A stretch of DNA of 64,000 nucleotides from CBDDEH01 sp965226865. GTDB taxonomy: Bacteria; Chloroflexota; Dehalococcoidia; Lucifugimonadales; JAGWBF01. Location: the NCBI GenBank assembly GCA_965226865.1, contig CBDDEH010000004.1, positions 992,001 through 1,056,000 of the forward strand, in the 5' to 3' direction. Below the pieces are notes generated by a model. It was not told the DNA's origin. It did not search any database and was given only the letters and a program-made list of their open reading frames with translations. Below, in pieces: positions 1 to 8,011 of the stretch. Every line of letters starts with the position of its first letter. The first letter of the stretch is position 1. A program made the translations under genes and the position numbers.

Positions 1-361
1 CAGAGAAGGAGTTACCGCATCCGCATGACTTCTTGGCGTTGGGGTTTTGGAACACGAACCCCTTTCCGTTCAATCCATCGGAAAAGTCGAGTTCCGTTCC
101 CGCCAGAAATATGTAGCTTTTCTTGTCGACAAGGATCTTGATGCCCTGGTTATTATCGACAATCTTGTCTTCCGGAGTTGCCTCAGAGCCGTTGACGACG
201 CTAAGGGTATAAAGGAGTCCGGAGCATCCACCGCCCTTCACACCGACCCGGACACCGACATCCCCCTCGATGCCCTCTTTCTGAGCGAAATATTTGACTT
301 TGCCAGCGGCTTTGTCGGTAACGTTTATGGTAATGGTGCCGTCTTCAGCTAACGTGGTCAT
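1..361 (-). CDS. IscA/ErpA (HesB)-family iron-sulfur carrier, 3' end outside window
   Basis: The minus strand encodes 120 residues from an ATG at 361 to the window edge with no stop, so the gene is partial at its C terminus. It belongs to the A-type carrier family, which transfers Fe-S clusters to apo-proteins. The three conserved cysteines are visible: Cys46 in a GGGCSG context and Cys113 and Cys115 in SCGCGN near the C terminus. The start is supported by a TTAGGAGG ribosome site 6 nt upstream. Family length is about 105-125 residues, so only a few residues are missing. ErpA and IscA cannot be told apart from this sequence. Confidence 0.9.
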   Translation of the reverse strand, partial: MTTLAEDGTITINVTDKAAGKVKYFAQKEGIEGDVGVRVGVKGGGCSGLLYTLSVVNGSEATPEDKIVDNNQGIKILVDKKSYIFLAGTELDFSDGLNGKGFVFQNPNAKKSCGCGNSFS

Positions 362-408
362 ACAGCCTCCTAATACTCAACAATAAAATTATATTAGTTG
401 GTGACCTT

Positions 409-749
409 TTGAGTCAAGCGACTGTAGTTAGGATTTCTCTTTTCCGAAGAGCGGGGAGTCGTAAGCGAGAATCCACTACGGCCCCGTGGAGGGAGCTGGT
501 GAAGGTCTTCTGCCGCCTGGAAGCGCGGGGCGAAATACATGGAGGGCGCTTCGTCTCGGGGTTCGTGGGGGAACAGTTTGCCCTGCCGGAGGCCGTCGAG
601 ATGCTGAGACGAGTCAAGAATATAGCCCCTGCGCGGCGTTTGACCATAGTCTCGGCCTGCGACCCTCTAAATCTGGTGGCATCCTGACCCTAGGAGACGG
701 GCTTCTGGTCAGCGCTCCGAGTAGGCGTCCTGGGTCAGGGGGCCAATAG
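409..749 (+). pseudogene. Remnant of Lhr-like DEAD/DEAH helicase C terminus
   Basis: Two overlapping frames together read like the C-terminal end of large Lhr-type ATP-dependent helicases. The first frame (409-687) has [20 protein letters not shown] followed by [20 protein letters not shown] and SACDPLNLV. The match continues one frame over with [10 protein letters not shown], so about one base is missing from a GGG run near 682. No helicase core lies upstream, where the iron-sulfur carrier promoter is found, so this is a decayed fragment. The family match is from memory of the conserved C-terminal motif and no search was run. Confidence 0.6.
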
Positions 750-852
750 CCAGGTAGGCCATTTTCCCTACGACCTTTGGGGCCGGAAGCCCATGTCCCT
801 GGAGAACAGCGGGAGTAACCTCATGACATATTTAGTCAGGAGGTTACCACGG

Positions 853-1607
853 ATGAAGTGCTCATTGGGACTCTCAATAGCTGCGGTCGCGGCTCTGGCC
901 GTCGGTGCTCTTTCTGCCTGCGGTGACGACCCCGCGGGCAAAGTGAGAATAACGGAACCATCAGACGGAGCAAGTGTCGTTAGTCCATTCAAGGTCGTAA
1001 TGGCTGCCGAAAAGTTGGCTGTAGAGCCCGCTTCCGCAGGCGTCAACGATGGGCGGGGCATCACCACATCGTTATCGACAAAGACCTGCCTCCCAAGGGC
1101 CAACCCGTTCCAGCAGACGCTCAGCACCTGCACTTCGGCAAGGGTCAAACGGATGCTACGCTAGACTTACCACCTGGAGAACATACTATCCGTCTGCTCT
1201 TTGCCAAGGGCGACCATATTCCGTACGACCCTGAGATCACTTCCGATATTAAAGTAAAGGTTACCGAGCAGAGGAAGGTCTCTTTTATCGAACCAAAGGA
1301 CGGCGCTACGGTCACGGGGCCGTTCGCCGTAAAAATGGCAGCGCAAGGGCTGGTGGTGGAGCCAGCTTCTTCAGGAGTTAACTCGGGACAGGGACACCAT
1401 CACATCATCGTTGACGCCGACCTCCCAGCCAACGGCCAGCCTATCCCATCGGACGCTCAACATCTGCATTTCGGTGGGGGCCAAACGGGGACCACACTGG
1501 ACCTGACACCCGGTGAACATACCCTTAGCTTGGTCTTCGCTGACGCTGCCCACGTACCTTATTCCCCATACGTCACTGCAAGCGTAAAAGTTCGGGTCGC
1601 CGAATGA
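853..1607 (+). pseudogene. Lipoprotein with two DUF4399 modules, single-base frameshift
   Basis: The ATG at 853 follows a CAGGAGG site at 837-843. It opens a signal peptide ending in a lipobox (LSAC followed by GDD), so export and lipidation are expected. Two tandem DUF4399-like modules follow, each with EPSDGA or EPKDGA, a VEPAS-GVN segment, a histidine triplet before I-I/V-D, and an AQHLHFG motif. The second module is intact to the stop at 1605-1607. In the first, a base is missing from a G run near 1056, just before the histidine triplet, which shifts the frame. Restoring one G gives a continuous reading frame of about 250 residues. The function of DUF4399 is unknown; the histidine cluster suggests metal binding, which is inference. 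Confidence 0.75.
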
Positions 1608-1735
1608 GGTCAAACAGGTTCTGAGTGGCCCTTTGCCGCGCTCCCCTTCGTCCTTCCACTGGAAGGATTGGGGTGAGCGGACCGGCCACTTGGCGGGGGT
1701 AGAAGCGGTCGAGCCAAAGCCGAATAGGGACTGCC

Positions 1736-1764
1736 TTGTTCCACACGATATAGCTTGCTATAAT
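1736..1764 (+). promoter_or_regulatory. Sigma70-type promoter of tRNA-Ile
   Basis: TTGTTC at 1736-1741 and TATAAT at 1759-1764 are separated by 17 bp. They lie 15 bp before the tRNA-Ile 5' end, a normal arrangement for a stable RNA gene. Confidence 0.7.
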
Positions 1765-1778
1765 TCATGAAATGCAGT

Positions 1779-1855
1779 GGGCCCGTAGCTCAGATGGTTA
1801 GAGCGCGGTCCTGATAAGACCGAGGTCGATAGTTCGAGTCTATCCGGGCCCACCA
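1779..1855 (+). tRNA. tRNA-Ile (anticodon GAU)
   Basis: The 77-nt cloverleaf pairs GGGCCCG with CGGGCCC. It has a GCTCAGATGGTTAGAGC D-arm, an anticodon loop CTGATAA (GAU), a GTTCGAGTC T-arm, and an encoded CCA at 1853-1855. The T-arm also contains, on the other strand, the stop codon of the adjacent serine recombinase. The gene is structurally intact despite the neighbouring integration. Confidence 0.95.
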
Positions 1856-3438
1856 GACTGTACTGTACTGCGAACTCGTCCGTTCAGGGCCACCTCAGCG
1901 GCGTCCGCTCCACCTATGGGAGAGTCCTCCGGCGTGGGTATGGAGTGGACGATGGCGGCCCTGCCGGGCTTGACCACGACCTCCTTGACGAAGGAGCCGA
2001 CGAAGGCTTTGGTCTCAGTCAGCTCGCTGGTCTTGAGGAAGTCGCTCATCTCGGCGGCGAAGGCGGCGATGGTGTCGGCGCTGTCGAGGAACTGACGCCT
2101 CTCTTTTAGCAGCGCCCTCGCCTCCTCTGTGGCGATCTCCAGCTTCTCCTTGCGTTCCCGGAGTTCCACGGTGAGGTCCGAAGCCTCGGCCACGTCTACG
2201 CTGTCGCTCCTCGCTATGAAGTGCCAGACGCGGCCCAGTTGGTTCTTCACCTCCTCAAGCTCCCCGTCGATACTCTCCAGCCGCTGACGCTGGTCGCGGG
2301 CCACCCCGTCCATCTCCTCGTCCAGCAGCTTCACCAGGTCTCTGATGTTGGACTCGGTGAGGATGTTGGCGCGAATCTCGTCGACGATGAGCTTCTCGAA
2401 GCTCTTGGCGTTGAGCCTGGGGGTCTTGCAGGTTCCCTTGCCCCGCTTGAGCAGGGAGTGGCAGATGTAGTAGGTGTACTTGCCGCTCTTGGCCTCGGCT
2501 GCGGTCATGGCCTTGCCGCAGGTCTCGCACTTGGCGATGCCGCTGAGCAGGTAGGGGCTGGAGGCGCGGCGGGGGTTCACCTTCTTCGGGGCGCGGGAGC
2601 CGAGCAACCTCCTGGCCTTCTGGAAGTCCCGCTTGGAGACGATGGCGGGGTGTGCGTCCTCGACGCGCACGGGCGGAGCTCCGTCTTTGGCGTTGGCTCC
2701 CCAGACCACGGTGCCGGTGTAGGCTTCGTGGGAGAGCATGGTGTGGATGGTGGTCTTGAGCCACTTCTTGCCGTTGGTGGTTGGGATGCCCTCGGCGTTG
2801 AGAGTCTTGGTCACGTCGAGGATGCTCTTGCCCTGTAGCACCATGTCGAAGATGCGGCGGGCCACGGCGTCGGCGGGCGGGTTCAGCTCAAGCTTGGGGC
2901 GCTTCGCGGCCCCATCCTGGACGTGGACCCGCTTGTAGCCGTAGGGTGCGTAGGTGGTCATCCAGAAGCCTCTCGACGCGGCCTCCCGCATCCCCCGCGT
3001 GACCTCCTGGGCGAGATTCTCGCTGTAGAACTCGTCCACGCTCTCGATGATGGCCTCAAGGAGCTTGCCCGTGGGGGTGTCGTCGGCCTGCTCGGTGATG
3101 GAGACCACTCGGACGCCTCTGCGTCTCAGCATGGACTTGAAGGCGACGGCGTGCTCGCGCTTCCGGGTGAATCGGGAGAATTTCCAGACGAGAATCTCCT
3201 TGAAGGGAGCCTCGGGCTTGGCGGCCTCGTTCAGCATCTTCTGGAACTCGGGCCTGTCGGCGATGCGGCCGCTCTCGGCCTCGTCCACGTACTCGCGGGC
3301 GACCAGGTAGTCGTGCTTCTCGGCGTAGTCCCTGAGCGCCCTAAGCTGGGCGGCGATGGACAGGTCCACGTCCTGGCGGTCGCTGGACACTCTTGCGTAG
3401 AGGGCCACTGGCGTGAGTGGCTGTAGGTGCTTCTTCAT
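1840..3438 (-). CDS. Large serine recombinase (site-specific integrase), left copy
   Basis: This 532-residue protein has the large serine recombinase layout. An N-terminal resolvase domain carries LYARVSSDRQ with catalytic Ser18. A recombinase domain covers roughly residues 160-300, followed by a zinc ribbon (CETCGKAM then YYICHS and GTCKTP) and a coiled-coil C-terminal region. The ATG at 3438 has AAGGAGG just upstream and overlaps the stop of the ribbon-helix-helix gene as ATGA. An upstream in-frame ATG at 3510 lies inside that gene and is unlikely. The stop codon lies within the T-arm of tRNA-Ile on the other strand, so the last ten residues come from the junction and the tRNA. It probably integrates an element next to tRNA 3' ends. 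Confidence 0.92.
   Translation of the reverse strand: MKKHLQPLTPVALYARVSSDRQDVDLSIAAQLRALRDYAEKHDYLVAREYVDEAESGRIADRPEFQKMLNEAAKPEAPFKEILVWKFSRFTRKREHAVAFKSMLRRRGVRVVSITEQADDTPTGKLLEAIIESVDEFYSENLAQEVTRGMREAASRGFWMTTYAPYGYKRVHVQDGAAKRPKLELNPPADAVARRIFDMVLQGKSILDVTKTLNAEGIPTTNGKKWLKTTIHTMLSHEAYTGTVVWGANAKDGAPPVRVEDAHPAIVSKRDFQKARRLLGSRAPKKVNPRRASSPYLLSGIAKCETCGKAMTAAEAKSGKYTYYICHSLLKRGKGTCKTPRLNAKSFEKLIVDEIRANILTESNIRDLVKLLDEEMDGVARDQRQRLESIDGELEEVKNQLGRVWHFIARSDSVDVAEASDLTVELRERKEKLEIATEEARALLKERRQFLDSADTIAAFAAEMSDFLKTSELTETKAFVGSFVKEVVVKPGRAAIVHSIPTPEDSPIGGADAAEVALNGRVRSTVQSGGPG
1873..3417 (-). repeat. 1545-bp near-identical inverted repeat, left copy
   Basis: This stretch of the left recombinase gene matches 16098-17642 in the opposite orientation, without indels. 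Only a few substitutions were noticed, for example ARRIF versus VRRVF in the protein. Homology stops abruptly just inside the start codon and 17 nt before the tRNA CCA end. Confidence 0.9.
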
Positions 3439-3665
3439 GCTGTCCTCCTTGAGCCTTTCGTACCGGTCTGGCGAGCTTTCAGTCTCTCGTAGCGGATCGT
3501 CCGCATCCACTCCCGCTCCTCCATGTAGTTGCGGAGGGCCTCGCGGATGAGCTCGCTCATGGTGCGGCCCTCTTCGCGCATCACGTCCTGCACCTGCCCG
3601 GCCATCTCAGGCGGCAGGGAGAACGTAATCGTCTTGGTGTTTCTGTTGATGAATTTCTTGTTCAT
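3435..3665 (-). CDS. Ribbon-helix-helix (CopG/Arc-like) regulator, left copy
   Basis: This 76-residue protein has a beta strand TKTITFSLPPEM and two helices (AGQVQDVMREEG, MSELIREALRNYMEEREW), the pattern of a ribbon-helix-helix DNA-binding dimer. It overlaps the recombinase start by 4 nt and so is probably translationally coupled to it. The gene resembles the RHH gene at 15859 only moderately (roughly half of aligned residues), although the recombinases that follow are almost identical. Upstream DNA contains GTAAGACA, which is also at the centre of the palindrome before the right copy. No good ribosome site precedes the ATG. Confidence 0.8.
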   Translation of the reverse strand: MNKKFINRNTKTITFSLPPEMAGQVQDVMREEGRTMSELIREALRNYMEEREWMRTIRYERLKARQTGTKGSRRTA

Positions 3666-3769
3666 ATGCTGTCTTACAGTGTATCATGCGGCATCCGGCC
3701 TTCCGCTGTCAAGAACACCCTGGTCCAGCGTCCCAGGGTATTTTAGTTGTCGCTATCGGCCCTCCGAGT

Positions 3770-3850
3770 CCGTTCGTCGTGAGCTGGTCGAGCCATGAAC
3801 GGACGGCCCTCCGGCAAGCCTGTCTTGAGCTTGCCGAAAGGCTCAGGGCC
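3770..3850. repeat. REP-like intergenic hairpin repeat
   Basis: Two adjacent hairpins lie in a gene-free stretch (3666-4084). CCGTTC (3770-3775) pairs with GAACGG (3797-3802), and the next stem pairs GGCCCT...CCGGCAAGC with GCTTGCCG...AGGGCC up to 3850. The GAGCTTG and CATGAACGG words recur in the cluster at 58.2-58.4 kb, which suggests a dispersed family in this genome. Nothing else is seen in 3666-4084. Confidence 0.55.
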
Positions 3851-4084
3851 AACGGGACGGCCAACAACAAAAGGTCCTTGATTACGGCCAGCGGCTCCGC
3901 ATTTTGCGATTTGGATTACCGGCGTCGTTGACTGGCAGCCGGGAAGTCGCCCCGGCAACCGTCCTGACAACGAGAAAGGGGAGAGCCGCCCCGCTTTCCC
4001 CTTTCCATTTGAACGATAAGCCCGATTGGGGCCGGATTGTGTAATATTGAATGCACATATCAGCTATTGTCAGAGAGGTGGAAT

Positions 4085-4462
4085 ATGATCAATGCAAGGC
4101 CGCCTCGCCGCGTTGGCCCGGCCGACAGGCCAACACGGTTTCCTTCCTGCAAAGTGCTGGCCGTCATGCTTATGGTTCTGGTCTCCGTGTCCTGCGCCTC
4201 TTCAGATGACAGCGAGATATTTGAGTTTGCGGTTGGGCCGGAGCTCAGGGACTGCGTCGGAGTGGCGCCCATGAGATGCATGGTGGTCAACGGCGAGCTC
4301 TTCTACGACGCAATAGAAGGTTTCGACTACGTTGAGGGATTCGACTATCTGCTCAAGGTAGAGCGGTATGATGCCTGGCCGGACCAGGAAGAGCCGCCCC
4401 AGGATGCATCGAGGTACGGCTACCGGCTCATTGAGGTCATCAGCAAGACGCGGCGGATGTGA
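4085..4462 (+). CDS. DUF4377-like lipoprotein
   Basis: The ATG at 4085 is preceded by AGAGAGGTGG and gives a 125-residue protein. After a basic N terminus there is a hydrophobic stretch ending in VSVSC, a lipobox-like signal. The rest follows the DUF4377 pattern: VGPELRDCVGVAPMRCMVVN, then LFYDAIEGFDYVEGFDYLLK, and a PPQDASRYGYRLIEV ending. An in-frame ATG at 4037 lacks a ribosome site and would spoil the signal peptide. The function of the family is unknown; cell-envelope location is inferred from the signal. The codon use looks like chromosomal genes rather than a phage-type cargo. Confidence 0.8.
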   Translation: MINARPPRRVGPADRPTRFPSCKVLAVMLMVLVSVSCASSDDSEIFEFAVGPELRDCVGVAPMRCMVVNGELFYDAIEGFDYVEGFDYLLKVERYDAWPDQEEPPQDASRYGYRLIEVISKTRRM

Positions 4463-4809
4463 AGTGGCATTTCACAGTTGAACGCCTTAAGGCCCTCTGG
4501 AGCGTGGACTAGGTCGCTTCCATATGGCTAGCCTCATCATTGTTGTGCTGGCGTTATGCAGCCTGAAGTGATCCATGGTTGGGCATGGTCACCACGAGTT
4601 CCTCCTGCAGGCCCCATTTGAGCATTGCCCCGGGAGGCAGTGGCACGTGCATTCAATTTCGGGCGAATGAACCAAGATTCCGATATGGGTTGGTTCAGAC
4701 AACTCGGCAAACGTCGAGGCAGTCGACCACGCTGTGCCGGTGAAGCCACGGGAACTCTGACTAAGCACTCTTACGGCGGATGCCAGCCTGAAGGAGCCGG
4801 GGCGGCTAC
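4463..4809. other. Gene-free stretch between convergent genes
   Basis: I see no convincing gene, RNA or terminator in these 347 bp between the convergent DUF4377 and Cache lipoprotein genes. The short open frames here overlap the next gene antisense and have no family resemblance. Confidence 0.5.
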
Positions 4810-6246
4810 TTACCGCTCGTACCAGCCCGAACCGAACAGCAGCCCGTCGTGGCGCACCATCCAGGTGTGCTTCTGCTGGTCCTCGTCCGATTCCGGGTTC
4901 TCCAGGACGTAGTCCACCCAGCGCCCCTCCTCGGTAGCCGCCAGCAGATCGTCGCCGTAGAAGTAGCCGGCAGCGTCCACCCGGAGGCTGGGATCCCGCC
5001 CTACGAACTTATCGTTGTGGTGGGCTATCGTATAGCCGTCCTCGTCGACGATGAAGACGTACCATTGGCCGTCGACGCTCTCCTTCGAGCTGTAGTAGTC
5101 CATTGTCGCCTCCAGGCCCAGGGCGTCGTAGAGGTTAAGGGCCTGCTGTACGAAGGACTTGGTGTATGCGGGGGCGTCGGACTTGCTGGGGCCGCGTTCG
5201 TACCATCCCGAGCCGAAGACGAGCCCGTCGTGCAACACCATCCAGGAGTGCTTGGTCTCCGCGGCGCCGGAGGCGGGATTGGGGAAGGTGTAGTCGAACC
5301 AGGCGCCATCCTCGTCCGCGACAGCCGCAACCGCCTCGCCAGCAGGATAACCGTTCGGCCCTACAGCCGCGGAGGCGGGGCGGTCAACCAGGTCCGGGTT
5401 GGCTGCGTGGGCCAGCACCACGTCGTCCTGGTCAATGATGAATAGGTACCACTGGCCATCGAGGCTCTCTTCGGTGTTGTAGTAGGCGAGGGTCGCCTCC
5501 AGGCCCAACGCGTCGTAGAGGTTCAGGCCCTGCCGCACGAAGGACTGGGTGTATGCGGGGGCGTCGGACTTCCTTGGGCCGCCTTCATACCAGCCTGTGC
5601 CGAAGACGAGCCCGTCGTGCAGCACCATCCAGGAATGCTTCGTCTCCGCGGCGCCGGTGGCGGGATTGGGGAAGGTGTAGTCGAACCAGGCGCCATCCTC
5701 GTCCGCGACGGCCACTACAGACTCGCCCGCGGGATAGCCGTTCGGGCCGATGGCGGCGGAGGCGGGACGGCCAACCAGGTCTGGGTTGGCGGCGTGAGCG
5801 AGCATCACGTCGTCCTGGTCGAGAATGAAGATATACCACTGGCCGTCGATGCTCTCCTTAGTGTTGTAGTAGGCGAGAGTTGCGTCAAGCCCCTCAGACT
5901 CGTACCTGCCGATGGCGTTCTTGACAAGGTACTGGGTGTATTCGGAAGGCGACGACCTGCGAGGCGCGAGGGCCATCTTCCCATCTGCCATCTGCTCCGT
6001 CTTCTTGCTGGTGGGTTCCGGCTCAGGTTTCTTGATGTCGTCCAAGACCTCCTGCACGATCTGTTCGACCTGCGCACCGGTGAGCCCCGGTTCCGGAGCA
6101 GGGACATTGGCAATCTCGGAGCGGACAATTTCCGAAACGTCCGCGCGGGTAAGGCCCTCACCGGTATCCCCACAAGCGATCAGGAAAAACGGTACGAACA
6201 GGGCCAGTGTCAGCATTGCGGCGATACGGAGCGCCTGGTTCTTCAT
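4810..6246 (-). CDS. Lipoprotein with three tandem Cache-type sensor modules
   Basis: From the ATG at 6246 this 478-residue protein starts with a lipoprotein signal (MKNQALRI...FFLIAC). A linker with proline-glutamate repeats follows, then three modules of about 115 residues. Each module contains ALGLEAT-x-x-YYNTEES-like, DGQWY-x-FI-x-D-x-D, a HAANPDLV or HHNDKFV segment, a PNGYPAGE-like stretch, and KHSWMVLHDGL-FG-GWYE. This is the single-Cache (sCache_2-like) ligand-binding fold. Modules 1 and 2 are nearly identical, while module 3 is diverged. No transmembrane or signalling domain follows, so it is a surface-anchored binding protein, not a chemoreceptor. It lies 55 nt downstream of the solute-binding protein gene and is probably co-transcribed with it. 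An ATG at 6273 is a weaker alternative start. Confidence 0.82.
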   Translation of the reverse strand: MKNQALRIAAMLTLALFVPFFLIACGDTGEGLTRADVSEIVRSEIANVPAPEPGLTGAQVEQIVQEVLDDIKKPEPEPTSKKTEQMADGKMALAPRRSSPSEYTQYLVKNAIGRYESEGLDATLAYYNTKESIDGQWYIFILDQDDVMLAHAANPDLVGRPASAAIGPNGYPAGESVVAVADEDGAWFDYTFPNPATGAAETKHSWMVLHDGLVFGTGWYEGGPRKSDAPAYTQSFVRQGLNLYDALGLEATLAYYNTEESLDGQWYLFIIDQDDVVLAHAANPDLVDRPASAAVGPNGYPAGEAVAAVADEDGAWFDYTFPNPASGAAETKHSWMVLHDGLVFGSGWYERGPSKSDAPAYTKSFVQQALNLYDALGLEATMDYYSSKESVDGQWYVFIVDEDGYTIAHHNDKFVGRDPSLRVDAAGYFYGDDLLAATEEGRWVDYVLENPESDEDQQKHTWMVRHDGLLFGSGWYER

Positions 6247-6301
6247 CTCATCGTTCCTCGTAGTAGCGTTCATGGTTTTGGCCGGCCAACTGCGACGCCC
6301 G

Positions 6302-7033
6302 TCAGAAAGTCTCGGCTTCAGGGCCGAACCACTTCTCGATGAGGGCGTTCAACGAGCCGTCCTCTTTCATGGCGTCGATGGCCCGGTCCAGCTTGTCTTT
6401 CAACGAGCCGTCGGACTCCCGGACGCCGACGCCGGTACCGGCGTCGAGCATGACCTGGGGTCCGACGATTGCCAGTCCCTCTCCGCTCTTCGTCATGTAC
6501 TCGTGGGCGAACCCGATATCGACCAGCACCGCATCCGCCTCGCCTCTCAGGACGGCCGAAAAGACATCTTCGGCCAACTCGTACTCCACCAGCGTTGCGC
6601 CGGACTCCGACAGGTAGTCCGCCTGGATGGTGGCCACCTGGGCGGCCACTCTACCGGCAACCGCTTCGTCACTGGCCCCTGCCAGGGCGATGTATACCGA
6701 TGGACTGGGCGGGATGTACGGCTGCGTGAAGTCGATGACCTCGTCCCGCTCGTCGGTGATGCTCATTCCCGCCATGATGGTGTCGTACTTGCCCTCCACC
6801 AGGTTGGGTATGATGCTGTCCCATTCGTTGGTCACCCAGACGCATTCCAGATCGGCCCGCCGGCACAGCTCGTCGCCCAACTCCCGCTCGAACCCGTCGA
6901 CCTCGCCCTCGTCGTTGATGAAGTTGTAGGGGGGATAGGCTCCCTCCGTGCCCATCCTGACGACTTCGGGTCCTCCGATGCACGACAGGCAGAAGGACAT
7001 GAGCACGGCAATCGCAAAGACCAGTCTGACCAT
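6302..7033 (-). CDS. Family 3 extracellular solute-binding lipoprotein
   Basis: The 243-residue protein starts with a signal peptide and lipobox (VLMSFCLSC). It then shows the polar amino-acid binding protein pattern: MGTEGAYPPYNFINDEGEVD, GFERELGDELCRRADLEC, WDSIIPNLVEGKYDTIMAGM, and SITDERDEVIDFTQPY. A second lobe has GEADAVLVDIGFAHEY and ends with SLNALIEKWFG. A GGAGG site lies 11 nt before the ATG at 7033; an ATG at 7051 is also possible. No permease or ATPase gene is adjacent, so it is either an orphan receptor for a distant transporter or a sensor working with the Cache lipoprotein downstream. Confidence 0.85.
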   Translation of the reverse strand: MVRLVFAIAVLMSFCLSCIGGPEVVRMGTEGAYPPYNFINDEGEVDGFERELGDELCRRADLECVWVTNEWDSIIPNLVEGKYDTIMAGMSITDERDEVIDFTQPYIPPSPSVYIALAGASDEAVAGRVAAQVATIQADYLSESGATLVEYELAEDVFSAVLRGEADAVLVDIGFAHEYMTKSGEGLAIVGPQVMLDAGTGVGVRESDGSLKDKLDRAIDAMKEDGSLNALIEKWFGPEAETF

Positions 7034-7089
7034 TTTCACGTTCGCCTCCATCGCGTAGTGAAGCCGGACGCCATCCAACGTCCTCCTGT

Positions 7090-7440
7090 TCAGATCGGCG
7101 ACGACTCCTGGAGCCGGGCCGAAGACTGGATATCCTGTTCGCCGATTGCTCCGGGCGCTGCGGTCGCGTGAAGCCGGAGTCCCAGGGCGCGCACCACCTT
7201 GAGCACGGTGGCGAACTCCGGGTTGCCGTCGGCGGACAGCGACTTGTAGAGGCTCTCCCTGCCCTGCCCCGTCTCCTGCGCGACCAGCGCCATTCTCCGG
7301 GCGCGGGCGATGTCTCCAAGGGTGGCCATGATCAGGCCCAAGTCTCCCTCTTCCAGGGCGACATTCAGGTAGGCCGCCATGTCTTGCTCGGTCTCAAGGC
7401 GCTCCGCCGGGTCCCACGGCCGGGTCTGCGTCTTTTCCAC
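7090..7440 (-). CDS. HigA-like antitoxin (addiction-module antidote, COG3636 type)
   Basis: This 116-residue protein begins at GTG 7440. The region DMAAYLNVALEEGDLGLIMA-T-LGDIARARRM, then ETGQGRESLYKSLSADGNPEFATVLKVVRALGL, is typical of the antidote that pairs with Gp49/HigB-like toxins and contains an HTH. It lies 12 nt downstream of the toxin gene, the usual toxin-first order of this class. The residues after about 95 (AAPGAIGEQDIQSS...) are probably a disordered tail. Confidence 0.85.
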   Translation of the reverse strand: MEKTQTRPWDPAERLETEQDMAAYLNVALEEGDLGLIMATLGDIARARRMALVAQETGQGRESLYKSLSADGNPEFATVLKVVRALGLRLHATAAPGAIGEQDIQSSARLQESSPI

Positions 7441-7452
7441 TGCTGCTGCCCC

Positions 7453-7740
7453 CTATAGTCTCCCGGCCAGCTCCGGAGCCCTTCGTACGTCCCGCCTCCT
7501 GGCTGTCCTTGTCGCCTCCGGCCAGAAGGACGGGTCCTGGCCCCGGTGCACGACGTGCACCCGGCAGCCCGGTCCGTAGTCGATGCGAATCTCCGAAACC
7601 CCTTCGCCCACTGGCCTCACGTCGCCGGGATTGCCCAGTGGCAGCCGCATCAGGCGGCTGTCGACTCGCACCCTCGCCTCCCTGTCTCGAAGCCTCCTGA
7701 ACCAGCGGGCGTAGACTTCGGTCTGACGAATCTCGGCCAT
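7453..7740 (-). CDS. HigB/RelE-like toxin (phage Gp49-like), altered C-terminal core
   Basis: The ATG at 7740 gives 95 residues beginning MAEIRQTEVYARWFRRLRDR. The stretch RLPLGNPGDVRPVGEGVSEI-RIDYGPGCRV matches the RelE-superfamily HigB class. The family normally continues with a hydrophobic strand, then GGDK-x-x-Q and a final helix. Here the annotated frame reads GQDPSFWPEATRTARRRDV. The expected LLAGGDKDSQE is present one frame away at about 7489-7521, and the original frame resumes for RDVRRAPELAGRL. Two compensating indels, or sequence errors, have therefore replaced the conserved core strand. Toxin activity is doubtful unless this is an assembly artefact. Confidence 0.75.
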   Translation of the reverse strand: MAEIRQTEVYARWFRRLRDREARVRVDSRLMRLPLGNPGDVRPVGEGVSEIRIDYGPGCRVHVVHRGQDPSFWPEATRTARRRDVRRAPELAGRL

Positions 7741-8011
7741 CACCCTATTGTAGGCCGCAGGATACCTTGGCGCAAGGGGTGAATGGCCGCTACGGGGGGG
7801 GCGGAAACGGGGCCAGCAGGGCTCGCGCACAGCCCCCCCTCACAGGGCGCGAGATTCGAGGGGACATCGGCGGTGTTATACCCGTGTACAGGAGATCGCA
7901 CGGGGCGGCAAGTTGCGAGTCTGGCGATTCCGTAGCTGGAATCGGGGTGAATGGGGCAGTCTGCCACATAGGAGCAAGCAATCCGATTCCGGTGCTCCTT
8001 CCACCTCTACA

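Noticed and set aside
2221..2838. Long open frame of about 205 codons antisense to the left recombinase, repeated at 16677-17294
   Set aside because: It is the reverse complement of a GC-rich coding sequence in both copies, has a repetitive valine/glycine/leucine composition, and has no ribosome site.
4849..5445. Open frame of 198 codons opposite the Cache lipoprotein
   Set aside because: It mirrors the repeated coding sequence of the real gene on the other strand and has no family resemblance.
5912..7171. A 419-codon open frame spanning two lipoprotein genes antisense
   Set aside because: It crosses two well-supported genes and their intergenic region and looks like translated antisense; GC bias explains its length.
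7168..7458. 96-codon frame opposite the HigA-like antitoxin
   Set aside because: It is the complement of a supported antitoxin gene and lacks a start context.
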